From Pseudescherichia sp031998825 (GTDB taxonomy: Bacteria; Pseudomonadota; Gammaproteobacteria; Enterobacterales; Enterobacteriaceae): a stretch of 64,000 nucleotides of DNA. The DNA lies in the NCBI RefSeq assembly GCF_031998825.1, contig NZ_DAMACX010000009.1, positions 44,670 to 108,669 on the forward strand, in the 5' to 3' direction. This document shows positions 1-10,000 of the stretch, one piece after another. A program made the translations under genes and the position numbers. Below the pieces are notes generated by a model, which was not told the origin of the DNA, ran no database searches, and worked only from the letters and a program-made list of their open reading frames with translations. Within the stretch, counting starts at the first letter, position 1, and each line of letters begins with the position of its first letter.

Positions 1-3000
1 TCCTTGTTTATCCTGAGCAACTTTAAGATCGCCCGTTAAGCGTGCTTTTAAGCCAAACGCGTCCAGACGCACGTTATTGCCTACGTGGACGGTCAAATTA
101 CTGTTAATCGGGATGCTCGCGGTCTGCGGCTCCTCCGGCTGCAGCTGGCTATTGAGCATCACTTCGTCACTGGAGACCCCCACCGCGCTCTCTGGTACTT
201 CGTGAACCACAATACGCGCCCAGGGCACGTCAATGCTGCCATCGAGGGTGAAGAGCTGCGGCGTGGCTTCGAATACCACATCCGGAGAGGCATCCAGGCG
301 TACCATCGGTGGGACGGTAATGCGTACCCGGCTGCCCTTCGCCGCGATACGCGCGCGCCAGTTGTCGATCTGACTCCAGTCGGCGTTGCCGCTCAGGTTA
401 ATTTCACCCTGCCGGGTGCGAACCACCCCTTGTAGGGTCGAACTTTGGCCGTTGAAGTTCATCGCCAGCTGGCTGGGCTGCATATCAAACGGCATAAAGT
501 TGGCGTCGATATCTACGCCGTTCAGCCCCATCTGGCCGAACAGCTGCGGGCTCTGCACGTTACCCGCCAGCCGCAGGTTGGCATTGAGGGTTCCCGCCGC
601 CTTCTCACCGCGCGAGAAGATGGCGTTGATCATCGCGATAGAGAAGTTGCGGATGTTGACCGTACCGCCGAGGTTACGCTGACCCTGCGGATCGGTCACC
701 TGCACCTGGCCGTCAAACTGGCCGTTGTTGGTCAGGCGCATCATCCAGCCGAGATCGGCCCGGTTGTCGCGCAATTTCGCATTGAGGTTGAGCGTATCGA
801 ACGCCACCCGCAGCGGCGCATCGTTGACGGTCTGCGTCACCCGCACGTTACGCCCGGCCAGAGTCACTTCACCCTGCGGCAGGCCTGGTTTGGTGGTATC
901 CCAGCTCACGTCCGCCCGGCCGCTGAACGATCCGCTGGCCTGGGTAGTCTCTGGCATAAAGGGCTTCAGCATCGCCAGGTCGAAGCGGTTCAGGTTAACC
1001 ACCGCTCGCCCCTCTGCGCCTGCGTCCACGGTCTGGGGTACGCATAGCTCGGCGTTGGGGTTCGTCCAGCAGTGCGGCCCGATGCTTACCTTCTGCTCCT
1101 CGCCGCGGTAGTCGAGGGCAATGGCGCGGTTCAGCGACCACGGCCCGACCGGGGTAGCAAAACGCGTATCGCTCAGGGTGCCCTTCCAGCGCTGGTTGGC
1201 CCGGTCAAAGCTGCCCGCCAGCCGCAGCTGGCCGGAGACCGGCTCGCCCTGCGCCCGCAGGTTCAGCTCGTGCTGCTTTTCGCTACCTTTGGCATCCAGG
1301 GTGACCAGGCTCAGATTGACGCCCGGCTGCACGATGCGCTCTACGCGAGCGGTGAGGTTACCGGCGATCTGATCGGTGGATTTCACATCGCCCTCAACGC
1401 GTACGCGAGCGATAGAGAGCTCCTGCCAGCGCAGGTTATTGGCGGTGATATCCGCCTGTACCTGCGGCGCATCCACCGTGCCGCGCACCTTCACTAATCC
1501 CTTCGCCGTGCCACCTAAGCCCGGCAGAGCGTTATCCAGCCCCGGCGCGTCGATGTTGGCATCGAGATTCAGCGCCTTCACGCCCAGCTCGCCTTTGACG
1601 TCGGCGCTGTTGCGCCCCAGCTCAAGGTGCAGCCCTGGTACGGTCCACTGCATATAGCTGTTGCCCTTGAGCGAGCCGTTCACATTTACCCTGTTGTTCT
1701 TGACGTTGCCGGTGATTTTCATCTCCGGCACTTCCATCTGCCAGCTGCCGCCGTAGAGGCTGCCGCGCGTTTTAATCAGGCCGTTGAGCTTCGACGGCCA
1801 GTCGGGCACCTCTTTAGCCGTATTGATGCCGTTGAGGGTTAACTCTCCACGCCAGCTAATCGCCTGCTGCCAGTCAAGCAGCGCCTTCAGCTCGGTTTTC
1901 CCCTCCAGCGCGGCGATGGTCAGCTTGTCGAGGTTAATCTGCTGCTCGTTGCCTTTCGCATCCAGCGTGATGGTCGCAGGCGGAACCTGCTGCCCTTTCA
2001 CCGCCGTGCGGAACGAGAGCGTATAGTCGGTCATCTTGCCGCTCAGCTTCAGGCGCAGATCGTCTGCCTGGTACTGCCGCTCACCGGTAAAGGGCCAGTA
2101 GAGCTGTTCGCTGATGATGTCCAGGTTCAGGGGTAGCCCCGCCTCCGCCAGCTGCGTCCTCGCCCGCAGCACCATGTCCACCGGGCCGGAGAGATTAACG
2201 CCTACATCAAGGGTCTCGCGCAGCGCGCCACCCACTTTCAGCTTCACCTTCTCGCCCTTGAGTGGATCGACGTTAAGGGTGCTGTTAAGCGTGATATCCA
2301 CCGGCCAGTTGTTGCTCAGCTGTGCCGTGCCGCTGGCGTTAACCGTGCCCTGGTTAGAGTCGATATCAAGGGTGTCGAGGGTGGTATTGCCATCAATGCT
2401 GCTTACCTTCAGCAGCATATTACGCACCAGAATGTCGGTATCACCGGTAAGACGCAGCTGCTCGCCGCGAAACTCTTCGATATTGAGGTTAAGCGGCAGG
2501 TGGACGTCGGTCATCTCCGGCAGCACCGGCTTAGAGAAGAGATCCTTCAGCGTTTCACCGAGCGGCTTCTCCTCAGGCTTCGGCTGCTCGATCTTCGGCT
2601 CGACGATCTGCTCCTGAGCCACGTCAGCCACCTTCGGCAGGGCAATCAGCAGCCCCTGTAACGACGTTGGCTTAACGGTCAGGTTTTTCTCCTGCCAGTT
2701 CAGGCCGGTAGTGAAATCCATTACCGAGAAGGTGGTGTTATCGATCTTGATATTGACGTTGTTCAGCGCCACCCGGCTAAGGGTAATCGGATACGGGGTG
2801 GAGAGATCGAGCGGCCCGCTATCCTCCTCTTCTACCTGAGCGGCAGGCGGCATTTTGGTGCTATCTACCGTCACGTTAATATCTTTTAGCGCCAGATCGT
2901 TAACGCACAGGCTGCTGTCCCGCAGGCAGGCAAGCTTTACCGCAAGATGGATCTCGCCGGCGTTAACCGCCACGCCGGGTTGGTCATAGCGAATATTACG

Positions 3001-3180
3001 CAGGGTCAGATCGCGCCAGCCGCCGGTGACCTGGCCAATCTCCAGCCCCGGCACCCAGCGGTTGGCGGCCTTGAACAGAATATGCAGCCCGCTGGTGGTG
3101 CCCACCAGAAACGCCACTGCCCCCAGCAGCAGCACAATAAACACCACCACGCCGAGGCTTATCTTCTTCCATAAACTCAT
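1..3180 (-). CDS. tamB: Translocation and assembly module subunit TamB, 3' end cut by window edge
   Basis: This is the inner-membrane-anchored partner of TamA. Known TamB proteins span the periplasm as a long beta-helical groove and help deliver autotransporters, other outer-membrane proteins and lipids. The frame is open from the ATG at 3180 down to base 1, giving 1060 codons; E. coli TamB is about 1259 residues, so roughly the last 200, including most of the conserved C-terminal DUF490 core, lie outside. Translation begins MSLWKKISLGVV, followed by a hydrophobic signal-anchor to about residue 28, then repetitive beta-rich sequence. The start overlaps the tamA stop in an ATGA arrangement, so the two genes are translationally coupled. 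No frameshift was seen in the part present. Identity is secure from the N-terminus and from linkage to tamA. Confidence 0.95.
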   Translation of the reverse strand, partial: MSLWKKISLGVVVFIVLLLGAVAFLVGTTSGLHILFKAANRWVPGLEIGQVTGGWRDLTLRNIRYDQPGVAVNAGEIHLAVKLACLRDSSLCVNDLALKDINVTVDSTKMPPAAQVEEEDSGPLDLSTPYPITLSRVALNNVNIKIDNTTFSVMDFTTGLNWQEKNLTVKPTSLQGLLIALPKVADVAQEQIVEPKIEQPKPEEKPLGETLKDLFSKPVLPEMTDVHLPLNLNIEEFRGEQLRLTGDTDILVRNMLLKVSSIDGNTTLDTLDIDSNQGTVNASGTAQLSNNWPVDITLNSTLNVDPLKGEKVKLKVGGALRETLDVGVNLSGPVDMVLRARTQLAEAGLPLNLDIISEQLYWPFTGERQYQADDLRLKLSGKMTDYTLSFRTAVKGQQVPPATITLDAKGNEQQINLDKLTIAALEGKTELKALLDWQQAISWRGELTLNGINTAKEVPDWPSKLNGLIKTRGSLYGGSWQMEVPEMKITGNVKNNRVNVNGSLKGNSYMQWTVPGLHLELGRNSADVKGELGVKALNLDANIDAPGLDNALPGLGGTAKGLVKVRGTVDAPQVQADITANNLRWQELSIARVRVEGDVKSTDQIAGNLTARVERIVQPGVNLSLVTLDAKGSEKQHELNLRAQGEPVSGQLRLAGSFDRANQRWKGTLSDTRFATPVGPWSLNRAIALDYRGEEQKVSIGPHCWTNPNAELCVPQTVDAGAEGRAVVNLNRFDLAMLKPFMPETTQASGSFSGRADVSWDTTKPGLPQGEVTLAGRNVRVTQTVNDAPLRVAFDTLNLNAKLRDNRADLGWMMRLTNNGQFDGQVQVTDPQGQRNLGGTVNIRNFSIAMINAIFSRGEKAAGTLNANLRLAGNVQSPQLFGQMGLNGVDIDANFMPFDMQPSQLAMNFNGQSSTLQGVVRTRQGEINLSGNADWSQIDNWRARIAAKGSRVRITVPPMVRLDASPDVVFEATPQLFTLDGSIDVPWARIVVHEVPESAVGVSSDEVMLNSQLQPEEPQTASIPINSNLTVHVGNNVRLDAFGLKARLTGDLKVAQDKQG

Positions 3181-4910
3181 AATTCAGGCCCCAGACCGAT
3201 GTAGAACTGTAGATCGTGTTTGTCGTCGTCCGCGATGGGCAGAGCAAAGTCGAGCTTCACCGGCCCGACCGGCGACTCCCAGCGCACGCCCACGCCCGCG
3301 CCGGTTTTAAAGTCGCTGCGCCGGATGTCGCTCACCGCCTCGCCGCTGTCAACGAAGGCCGCGCCCCACCACTTGCCGGTGACGTTATACTGATACTCCA
3401 GCGAGCCGGTTGCCAGCTTCGAGGCCCCCTTCAGCTTGCCTTCCTCATCCTCTGGTGAAATCGATTTGTACTTATAGCCACGGATGCTGCGATCGCCCCC
3501 GGCGAAGAAGCGCAGATCCGGCGGCACCCGGTCGAAGTCGCCGGTTTCAATCCAGCCGAGGTTGCCGCGCACGACAAAGCGATGGCGATCGTAGAGGGTG
3601 CGGATCCAGACGTTCTGCGCCTGGAATACGGAGAAGTCGACGTCGGAACCCCAGGCCGTGTTGGAGTAGTCAATGGAGTAGCGCTGGGAGTCGCCCCAGG
3701 TGGGCATCAGGCCGCCACGAGAGCGGGTCCGGCTGATCATCACCCCTGGATAGAGCAGCATCGTGGTGTTGGTCACGCTCCCCTGGGTAAAGTGATCCAG
3801 GCTCCAGCGCAGGTTAATGGCGCGCTGCCAGCCGCTGGAGAGATCCCAGTAGCGGGAGAGCGCCAGGGTGGTGGAGTCCGCCTCGGTATCGTTGAGATCG
3901 GTACGCTTAAAGCCGCCCTGCACCAGATAGTACTGCTCCAGCGGGTTTTTCAGCAGCGGCACCTTGTAGCTAAAGTCGAGCTGCTGCTCCGGCGCCGAGA
4001 TGCTGGTGGTGGTGGTAAAGCTGTGGCCGTAAGAGTTGATCCACGGCTTGCGCCAGGTGGCTTTCACGCGCGGGCCGACGTCGGTGGAGTAGCCTACCCC
4101 GGTCTCTATCGTATTCTGCGTCCGCGGCGAAACCACGCCGTGCAGCGGCAGCACCTTGGTCTTGCGGGATTTTTCAAACTCTGGGGCAACAATCACCGAG
4201 TTAAACCAGCCGGTGGCAGAGAGGCGGCGGTTCAGCTCCGCCAGATCTTTGGTCTGGTACTCGTCGCCCTCCTTAAAGGGCACCAGGTTTTGCAGATACT
4301 CGTCGCGGATCTGCGAGCCTTCAAAGGTCACCTTGCCGAAGCGGTAGCGCTGCCCGCTGTCGTAGTCGATATCCCAGAACGCCTGATGGCGGTCAAGGGC
4401 GACACCCAGCTGGCTTTTGTTGAAGGCGCTGTCGAAGTAGCCTTTGCGCAGCGCCACGCTGGTAAGGCCCTTCTTAAAGCTGTCGTAGTCGTTGTGATTC
4501 AGCACCGTGCCGATCGCCGGACGGGTCTTTAGCAGATCGAGGTAGTCACTGTCGGTACGCGCCCCGCCGCGCAGGATCACATCCGTTCCCCCTACGCGCA
4601 CAGGCGTGCCGGGCGAGACGCGGGCAATCAGTACCTGGCGACCTTTCGCCGGCGGTGGACGCAGTTCAAAATCGATGGTGGGCTCATAGTAGCCCAGCGC
4701 TTTTAATCCATCGCGGATAGCATCATCAACGCGGGCGCGGAAACGCTGGTCCGCCGTTACTTCGTCGCTTTCAATGGTTGAAAGCTGGGCGCGGACGTTT
4801 TTTTGCAGCGCACCCGTTAACCCCTCCACCTGCAAACGAACGTTTGCCGCTAAGGCCGTCCCGCTTGCCAGCAGCAGAGTGGCAAAACCTATCAGTCGGA
4901 TGTGTGGCAC
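3177..4910 (-). CDS. tamA: Translocation and assembly module subunit TamA (Omp85 family)
   Basis: TamA is an outer-membrane Omp85-family protein that works with TamB in inserting autotransporters and other beta-barrel proteins. The 577-residue product equals the E. coli length. It has a signal peptide (about residues 1-21, ending SGTALA), three POTRA-like periplasmic domains to roughly residue 275, and a 16-stranded barrel with the family motif SIRGY and a C-terminal strand ending in GLGPEL. The stop codon overlaps the tamB ATG. Upstream, 210 bp separate it from divergent msrA, so promoters for both genes must lie there. Confidence 0.97.
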   Translation of the reverse strand: MPHIRLIGFATLLLASGTALAANVRLQVEGLTGALQKNVRAQLSTIESDEVTADQRFRARVDDAIRDGLKALGYYEPTIDFELRPPPAKGRQVLIARVSPGTPVRVGGTDVILRGGARTDSDYLDLLKTRPAIGTVLNHNDYDSFKKGLTSVALRKGYFDSAFNKSQLGVALDRHQAFWDIDYDSGQRYRFGKVTFEGSQIRDEYLQNLVPFKEGDEYQTKDLAELNRRLSATGWFNSVIVAPEFEKSRKTKVLPLHGVVSPRTQNTIETGVGYSTDVGPRVKATWRKPWINSYGHSFTTTTSISAPEQQLDFSYKVPLLKNPLEQYYLVQGGFKRTDLNDTEADSTTLALSRYWDLSSGWQRAINLRWSLDHFTQGSVTNTTMLLYPGVMISRTRSRGGLMPTWGDSQRYSIDYSNTAWGSDVDFSVFQAQNVWIRTLYDRHRFVVRGNLGWIETGDFDRVPPDLRFFAGGDRSIRGYKYKSISPEDEEGKLKGASKLATGSLEYQYNVTGKWWGAAFVDSGEAVSDIRRSDFKTGAGVGVRWESPVGPVKLDFALPIADDDKHDLQFYIGLGPEL

Positions 4911-5120
4911 GTTCTCTCCTGAATATCAGGCTTCCTGAGGTAAGGAAACCGAAATGCCGCTCCCCGGCTTAACAAATTCCCACCTTAGTGGGTTGAAAAA
5001 TGGCTGGCTAGCCCAATATTTCTTAATGTTTAAATCTAGCCGTATTTGCAGCATTTATTGTGTTCAATTCAACGCTGCGTTACAACCTCGATCACATATC
5101 TGTTCCTGGGAGGCCCCACC

Positions 5121-5765
5121 GTGAGTCTATTTGATAAAAAACACCTTGTTACTCAAGCGGATGCATTGCCAGGACGCAATACACCCATGCCGGTTGCCAG
5201 CCTGCATGCCGTTAACGAACACTCAATGACCAACGTTCCCGAAGGAATGGAGACCGCGCTGTTTGCGATGGGCTGCTTCTGGGGCGTGGAGCGCCTGTTC
5301 TGGGTGCTGCCTGGCGTCTATAGCACCGCAGCAGGCTATGCTGGCGGCTATACGCCGAATCCGACCTATCGCGAAGTGTGCTCCGGCGAGACCGGTCACG
5401 CTGAAGCCGTGCGCGTGGTCTATGACCCGAGCGTAATTAGCTACGAGCAGCTGTTGCAGGTCTTCTGGGAGAACCACGATCCGGCCCAGGGCATGCGCCA
5501 GGGTAACGACCATGGCACCCAGTACCGCTCAGCGATTTATCCGCTGACGCCGGAGCAGGAAACGGCTGCGAAAGCGAGCCTGGCCCGTTTCCAGGCGGCG
5601 ATGCGCGCTGCCGGGGACGATCGTACCGTGACCACCGAGATCAAAACCGCTGGCCCGTTCTACTATGCCGAGGACGATCACCAGCAGTATCTGCATAAGA
5701 ACCCGTACGGGTACTGCGGTATCGGGGGAATTGGGGTGTGCCTGCCGCCGCAGACGATGGGTTGA
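5121..5765 (+). CDS. msrA: Peptide methionine sulfoxide reductase MsrA
   Basis: MsrA reduces methionine-S-sulfoxide in proteins and free methionine, using thioredoxin. I place the start at the GTG at 5121 because CTGGGAGG lies seven bases upstream and the translation then begins VSLFDKKHLV, as E. coli MsrA does; reading back to 5046 would add 25 residues with no family match. The product is 214 residues. The catalytic motif GCFWG carries Cys52, and the resolving cysteines are Cys199 and Cys207 in the C-terminal GYCGIGGIGVC stretch. Both match the three-cysteine E. coli enzyme. A hairpin terminator follows at once. Confidence 0.96.
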   Translation: MSLFDKKHLVTQADALPGRNTPMPVASLHAVNEHSMTNVPEGMETALFAMGCFWGVERLFWVLPGVYSTAAGYAGGYTPNPTYREVCSGETGHAEAVRVVYDPSVISYEQLLQVFWENHDPAQGMRQGNDHGTQYRSAIYPLTPEQETAAKASLARFQAAMRAAGDDRTVTTEIKTAGPFYYAEDDHQQYLHKNPYGYCGIGGIGVCLPPQTMG

Positions 5766-5777
5766 TAGAATGTTTAT

Positions 5778-5805
5778 ATGAGCAACCCTCCTAAGGGCTG
5801 CTCAT
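5778..5805 (+). terminator. Rho-independent terminator of msrA
   Basis: A 12-bp stem with one mismatch (ATGAGCAACCCT pairing with AGGGCTGCTCAT) and a CCTA loop is followed by a T-rich tract (TCGATATTTTTATTTTA). It lies 12 bases past the msrA stop. On the minus strand no U tract follows, so it should act mainly on msrA. Confidence 0.8.
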
Positions 5806-5833
5806 TCGATATTTTTATTTTATCAAATTAACA

Positions 5834-6979
5834 TTATGCATTAGATGACGTCAAATTGCCAAGAGACGGATGCTTATAAAAAATACTGTTCAGAGTAGAT
5901 GAAATAGAAGTGCTGGCATGTTCACGAATAGTACCAAGGTGAGGCTTCACTTCCTTCAGATCATTATAAAAAGCATTAATATTACCTCCGAAGCTTAGGC
6001 CTAAATTGGTATAACCCAGTGCTGATGAGGCACGTGATAACTTACGGGCGACGTCAGGGTTTTTAGCCTCCACAGCTTTGCTGGCAATCGCTAATACCGT
6101 AGATGAAACAGCAAATGAACTGTTTATTAATTGATAAATAATTTTTGTTCTACTTCTTTCTATTCCCATCAAGGCCCCTTCACGCGCTTCACTGCCAATA
6201 AAAGAGTTAAACGTATCTATAAAGACTATACTTAAATCATCTGAGGAGGTATTGGTCGCTTCTGCAACCCTGTCAGCCGCTCTTAATAGCATGTCTCTTA
6301 TTCTATTGCCAAAGCGGCTTTCTGATTCGAACTCGTAGCTAAGATCTACAGAACCTCTGTGCCCTTCCAGGGAAGATGTACTATCAATAATATTTTCAAA
6401 GGAACTATATAGAGATGTGACACCGTTAATTATGCCCAGCCCAAACGAAGCATTTTGTAGTTTAGCAAAAACCTGGGGATTACTATTTTCTTCAATACGC
6501 GCAGCAATATCAACTACGTTTTTTGTAACTTGTGTACCATAGGTCAGGGCACCTCGCGTTGTTTTTACAAGCACAGTAGCCAACGCCTCTGACGTTTCTG
6601 CTGCGAACAAATGCTTGAAAAGAGAAGTTAAGCCACCAATAAACAATCTTGTTAAGATCCCATGACCGCTCGGGTCAGTAAAGTTTACCGGGTCATTTTG
6701 ACAATAGGCATAGGGGTTTATACCACCCACGCCAAAGGGGCTTTCACTATCAGGACAGGTAAAGCGCATTAAAATTGGATTATAGCTGCGATAGCCATTA
6801 CCCAAATGTGAAACGCCTGTTAAAGGATCCTGACGCTCACCATTAAAGCCTGGAAGTTGGTCATTTTTTGGATTGTCCACAGCGCCAAATGCAGAGTAAA
6901 GAGAGATCTGTTGACTACTGCCATCATAAGCTAACAGCGTACTATTAGTCTGGTTGGTACCAAGTAGTTGTAAAGACAT
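5834..6979 (-). CDS. RHS core protein with unrecognised C-terminal domain (toxin-like cartridge)
   Basis: This 381-residue protein has two parts. Residues 1-105 are an RHS-repeat-associated core: LLGTNQ near the start, GFNGERQDPLTG at about 44-55, HLGNGYRSYNP at 58-68, MRF at 71-73, PDSESPFG at 76-83 and finally NPYAYCQNDP and TDPSG, ending at 105. In RHS and TcC proteins this core closes the cocoon and cuts off the C-terminal part; the Arg and Asp residues typical of that autoprotease are present. Residues 106-381 form a variable tip rich in alanine-serine helices that I cannot assign to a family. The ATG at 6979 has its own GGAG eight bases upstream. The larger RHS half ends 41 bp upstream in another frame. 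No signal peptide is visible. Base composition is clearly AT-rich compared with neighbouring genes. No immunity gene fits in the 68 bp before msrA. Confidence 0.85.
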   Translation of the reverse strand: MSLQLLGTNQTNSTLLAYDGSSQQISLYSAFGAVDNPKNDQLPGFNGERQDPLTGVSHLGNGYRSYNPILMRFTCPDSESPFGVGGINPYAYCQNDPVNFTDPSGHGILTRLFIGGLTSLFKHLFAAETSEALATVLVKTTRGALTYGTQVTKNVVDIAARIEENSNPQVFAKLQNASFGLGIINGVTSLYSSFENIIDSTSSLEGHRGSVDLSYEFESESRFGNRIRDMLLRAADRVAEATNTSSDDLSIVFIDTFNSFIGSEAREGALMGIERSRTKIIYQLINSSFAVSSTVLAIASKAVEAKNPDVARKLSRASSALGYTNLGLSFGGNINAFYNDLKEVKPHLGTIREHASTSISSTLNSIFYKHPSLGNLTSSNA

Positions 6980-7020
6980 AAATTATACTCCAGTGATTGA
7001 ATATATCTTTGATAATATTC

Positions 7021-10000
7021 TTACAGCTGCTCATGGCTAACGGCAGCATTACCTGCCAGGCCAGTGATAATCCGGTCCTGCTGTTGCTCGCTTTGGCGAA
7101 CTTGGTTAACCAACTGAGAGCCCCTATAGTAAAGGTACTGCTCCTCACTATTTACTAACTGATAAACAAGATTGTTCAGAGCGTCATAGCCATAGCCTGC
7201 TTGCGTACCGTCAGCTGTTTCAATGTTAAACAAGCGACCTGACGCATCATAAGTTAGAGTACGGCCCGCTTCATCACACTTCAATCGCCCATCATCGTAG
7301 TAAGCTAAATTAATCACTGGCGGATACGCAGGGTTACCGCTGTGATTAATAGTTGTAAGCTGAGTAGGATCGCTACTATTTATATAGGGATTGGCAGTAG
7401 AACCATCACTATTTATATAGATAAATGTCGCGGTATCAGTCATGTTTTCGTTGTTTACCGTAATACAGGTTTTAATATTATTCAAACTATCATATTTAAA
7501 CTCTTGTGAAATAAACGCCTGTCCGTAACCGTCTTTTGGCAGGACACTGCCGCTGCACGTATGCAACTGGAGTCTGTTACGGGAGTCATACTTGTATTGA
7601 TTATCGCTAAGCATTTCTGCGTCCTGCTCAATAGTAACACTGGCAACCTGGTTATTTTCATAATAGCCGGTCGTAATAGTAATGACCTTTCCATTATCAG
7701 GCGTAATTTTTCGAATATTTTCGCGGTTAAAATCGTCATAGAAAATTTTTGTTTCAAGGGTCGCTTTCCCGTTTACTGATTCTGCCTTTTGCTGATACAG
7801 CCGCACAAAATCATCATAGGTAAAGCTCACTGTGACAACAGGATCGCTAATTTGCTGGGGTTTAGCTACTTCCTTTCCAGAAAGATAATAATTTAACCAC
7901 TGTATATTACCTGCAATATCAGTATAGCTTACTGGTTTACTTAACACGCTCCATGTATAAGATGGTGTTTTATCTCCAATATCATTTGACACAGTCTCAG
8001 TATCAATTTTACCCGATGCAAACCAAGTGTACGAGTTAACTTGCTGTCCAACTTCAGTTACAGTATCAAGCAGCCCACGATTTTTAAAATAGGTGTATTG
8101 CTGTTCCGATGTAAGATCGCCATAGCTTGCAGTAACATTTTTTAAAGCATTGCTCAATTTTGGTTCGTACGTATACTTAAATACCCTTTTTAAACTATCG
8201 GTAAAAGTATTAGGCTCCAGAGCATTGTTGATATAGGTATAAACTTCATAGCGTCCACCAATGGTCGTGTTTTGTACACGGCCCAAGCCATCTATTGATC
8301 GTTCACCTACCTTATAAAGGGTTCCGTCCTTGTCTGTAACAGTAATGCACTGAACAATATCAAGGCTAAATTGTGGTGCATACTTTTTGGTTACAACCGT
8401 GCCGTCGGCATAAGTTGTTTTGTTGACTCGGTCAAAATCGTCATATCCAAAAATAACGTGATTGTCCATCTGATCAACAGATTCGCGAACGCGTTTAAGT
8501 CCATCATAATAATAGAGCGTTCTACTATATTCATTACCTTTTGCATCAAGATGGATAACCGAATCAGGTGCAGACGACTCATTTAAGACAGCTTTACTAT
8601 GGGACGAAATATCACCATTTTTAGCAAGAACATATCGGTCAATGGCATTTTCAACATGTAGATATTGCATTACCCTTGTTTGATAAATGCTATTTTTAGG
8701 ATCATCGATATCACTAAAGAAGCTCTTTGCACATGATTTCCCCCATTCATCGAATTGATTCTTTATATTGACCACAGCAACCTGGACAGATCCTGAGCTA
8801 TCAATATAGCTATCAGAAATACTTTCGAACAAAAAACGGCCAAGCGTATCGTAGCTGCGTGTTAATACTGTAGAAAAATCTTCATTGATCTGTTCAGACG
8901 CGCTCTTGTCAATAGAGATGACCCGGCCAATCGCATCGTGACTAATACGAGTAATGTTATCATCATGATCAGTAATTGTTGTACTAAGAACGGGATCGTT
9001 ACTGTCGACTGACATCATATATTCAATACGGGTCGTCATTTCATAATCACTATCCCCCTCATTTTTTACCATACGACAAAAACGTCCAGCGGGATCATAG
9101 TAATAATTATGCGGCGTATTTAAAAAATCTGTCAGCGCTATTAAATGCCCAGATAAACAGGATCTTCTCATTGAACTAAATAACTGATAATTATCAAAAG
9201 TGGTTATTTCCATATCGCTCTGTAGAATATTATCTTCTACAGTATAGGTATGCGCCTGTGTGGTAACATACTCTGTAATTGAGTTCGAACCTTTGGTTGA
9301 GGAATCTACACTATAAACCTTTGTGTTTTTAATATGAATGAGACCGTAGCTGCTTTTGGAAGCACTGTCTGAATAGTATTGCGTATCCAGCGTTGTCAAC
9401 GGCTGCTTGTCATCGCCAGCTAATTTCACCATTGATTCTTTAACCTTAACAATGCTAGTTGTCATAGGCCGATCGGCCAGCGCTGCGAGCGAGTCGTAGC
9501 GGTAGTAGGTTACCCGAGTAGGAACATCATCATAATCCGACGGTGCGGGCGTGACGGTTTTACTCTTCATTAAATTAGCAAAGCCATTAGCATCGGCAGG
9601 ACAACCGGTGTAGCCATCAGCACTGTCCGCTTCCCCATCAGCGCTGTAGAACGCGTAGTCCGTTTGCATACCATCGGGATCGATTTGCTGGGTGAGATTA
9701 CCAAAATCATCGTACTGGTACTGTGTGAGTTCATTACGTGAGCCGCTGCTGTCACGCCACGTTAACGTTTGAGTTAGCGGATATTGATACTGGGCAGGCA
9801 GTTCGTCAAAAGTAGTATTGGGATTATCCTCTTGCCACGCGTCAGCGTAATAGTAAGTTTCGGCAGCGTAGTATGTATCGCCCTGAACGACTTCCATTTT
9901 GCTCAAAAGATGGAAATTGTTGTAGGTATAGGTTGTGACAATCTCCTGCCCATCACTGTCGGTTTGCGTCAGGATAGTCGAGTAGAAATAGTCCTGCCCA

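Noticed and set aside
445..1047. Plus-strand open frames across the tamB region
   Set aside because: They are antisense shadows of GC-rich tamB, whose own minus-strand frame is uninterrupted and has the expected N-terminus.
3582..4532. 316-codon plus-strand frame opposite tamA
   Set aside because: Low-complexity composition with no family match; tamA on the other strand explains the open frame.
6977..7023. Sequencing frameshift splitting one RHS gene
   Set aside because: The two frames are separated by 41 bases with no coding match, and the second has its own Shine-Dalgarno sequence and ATG.
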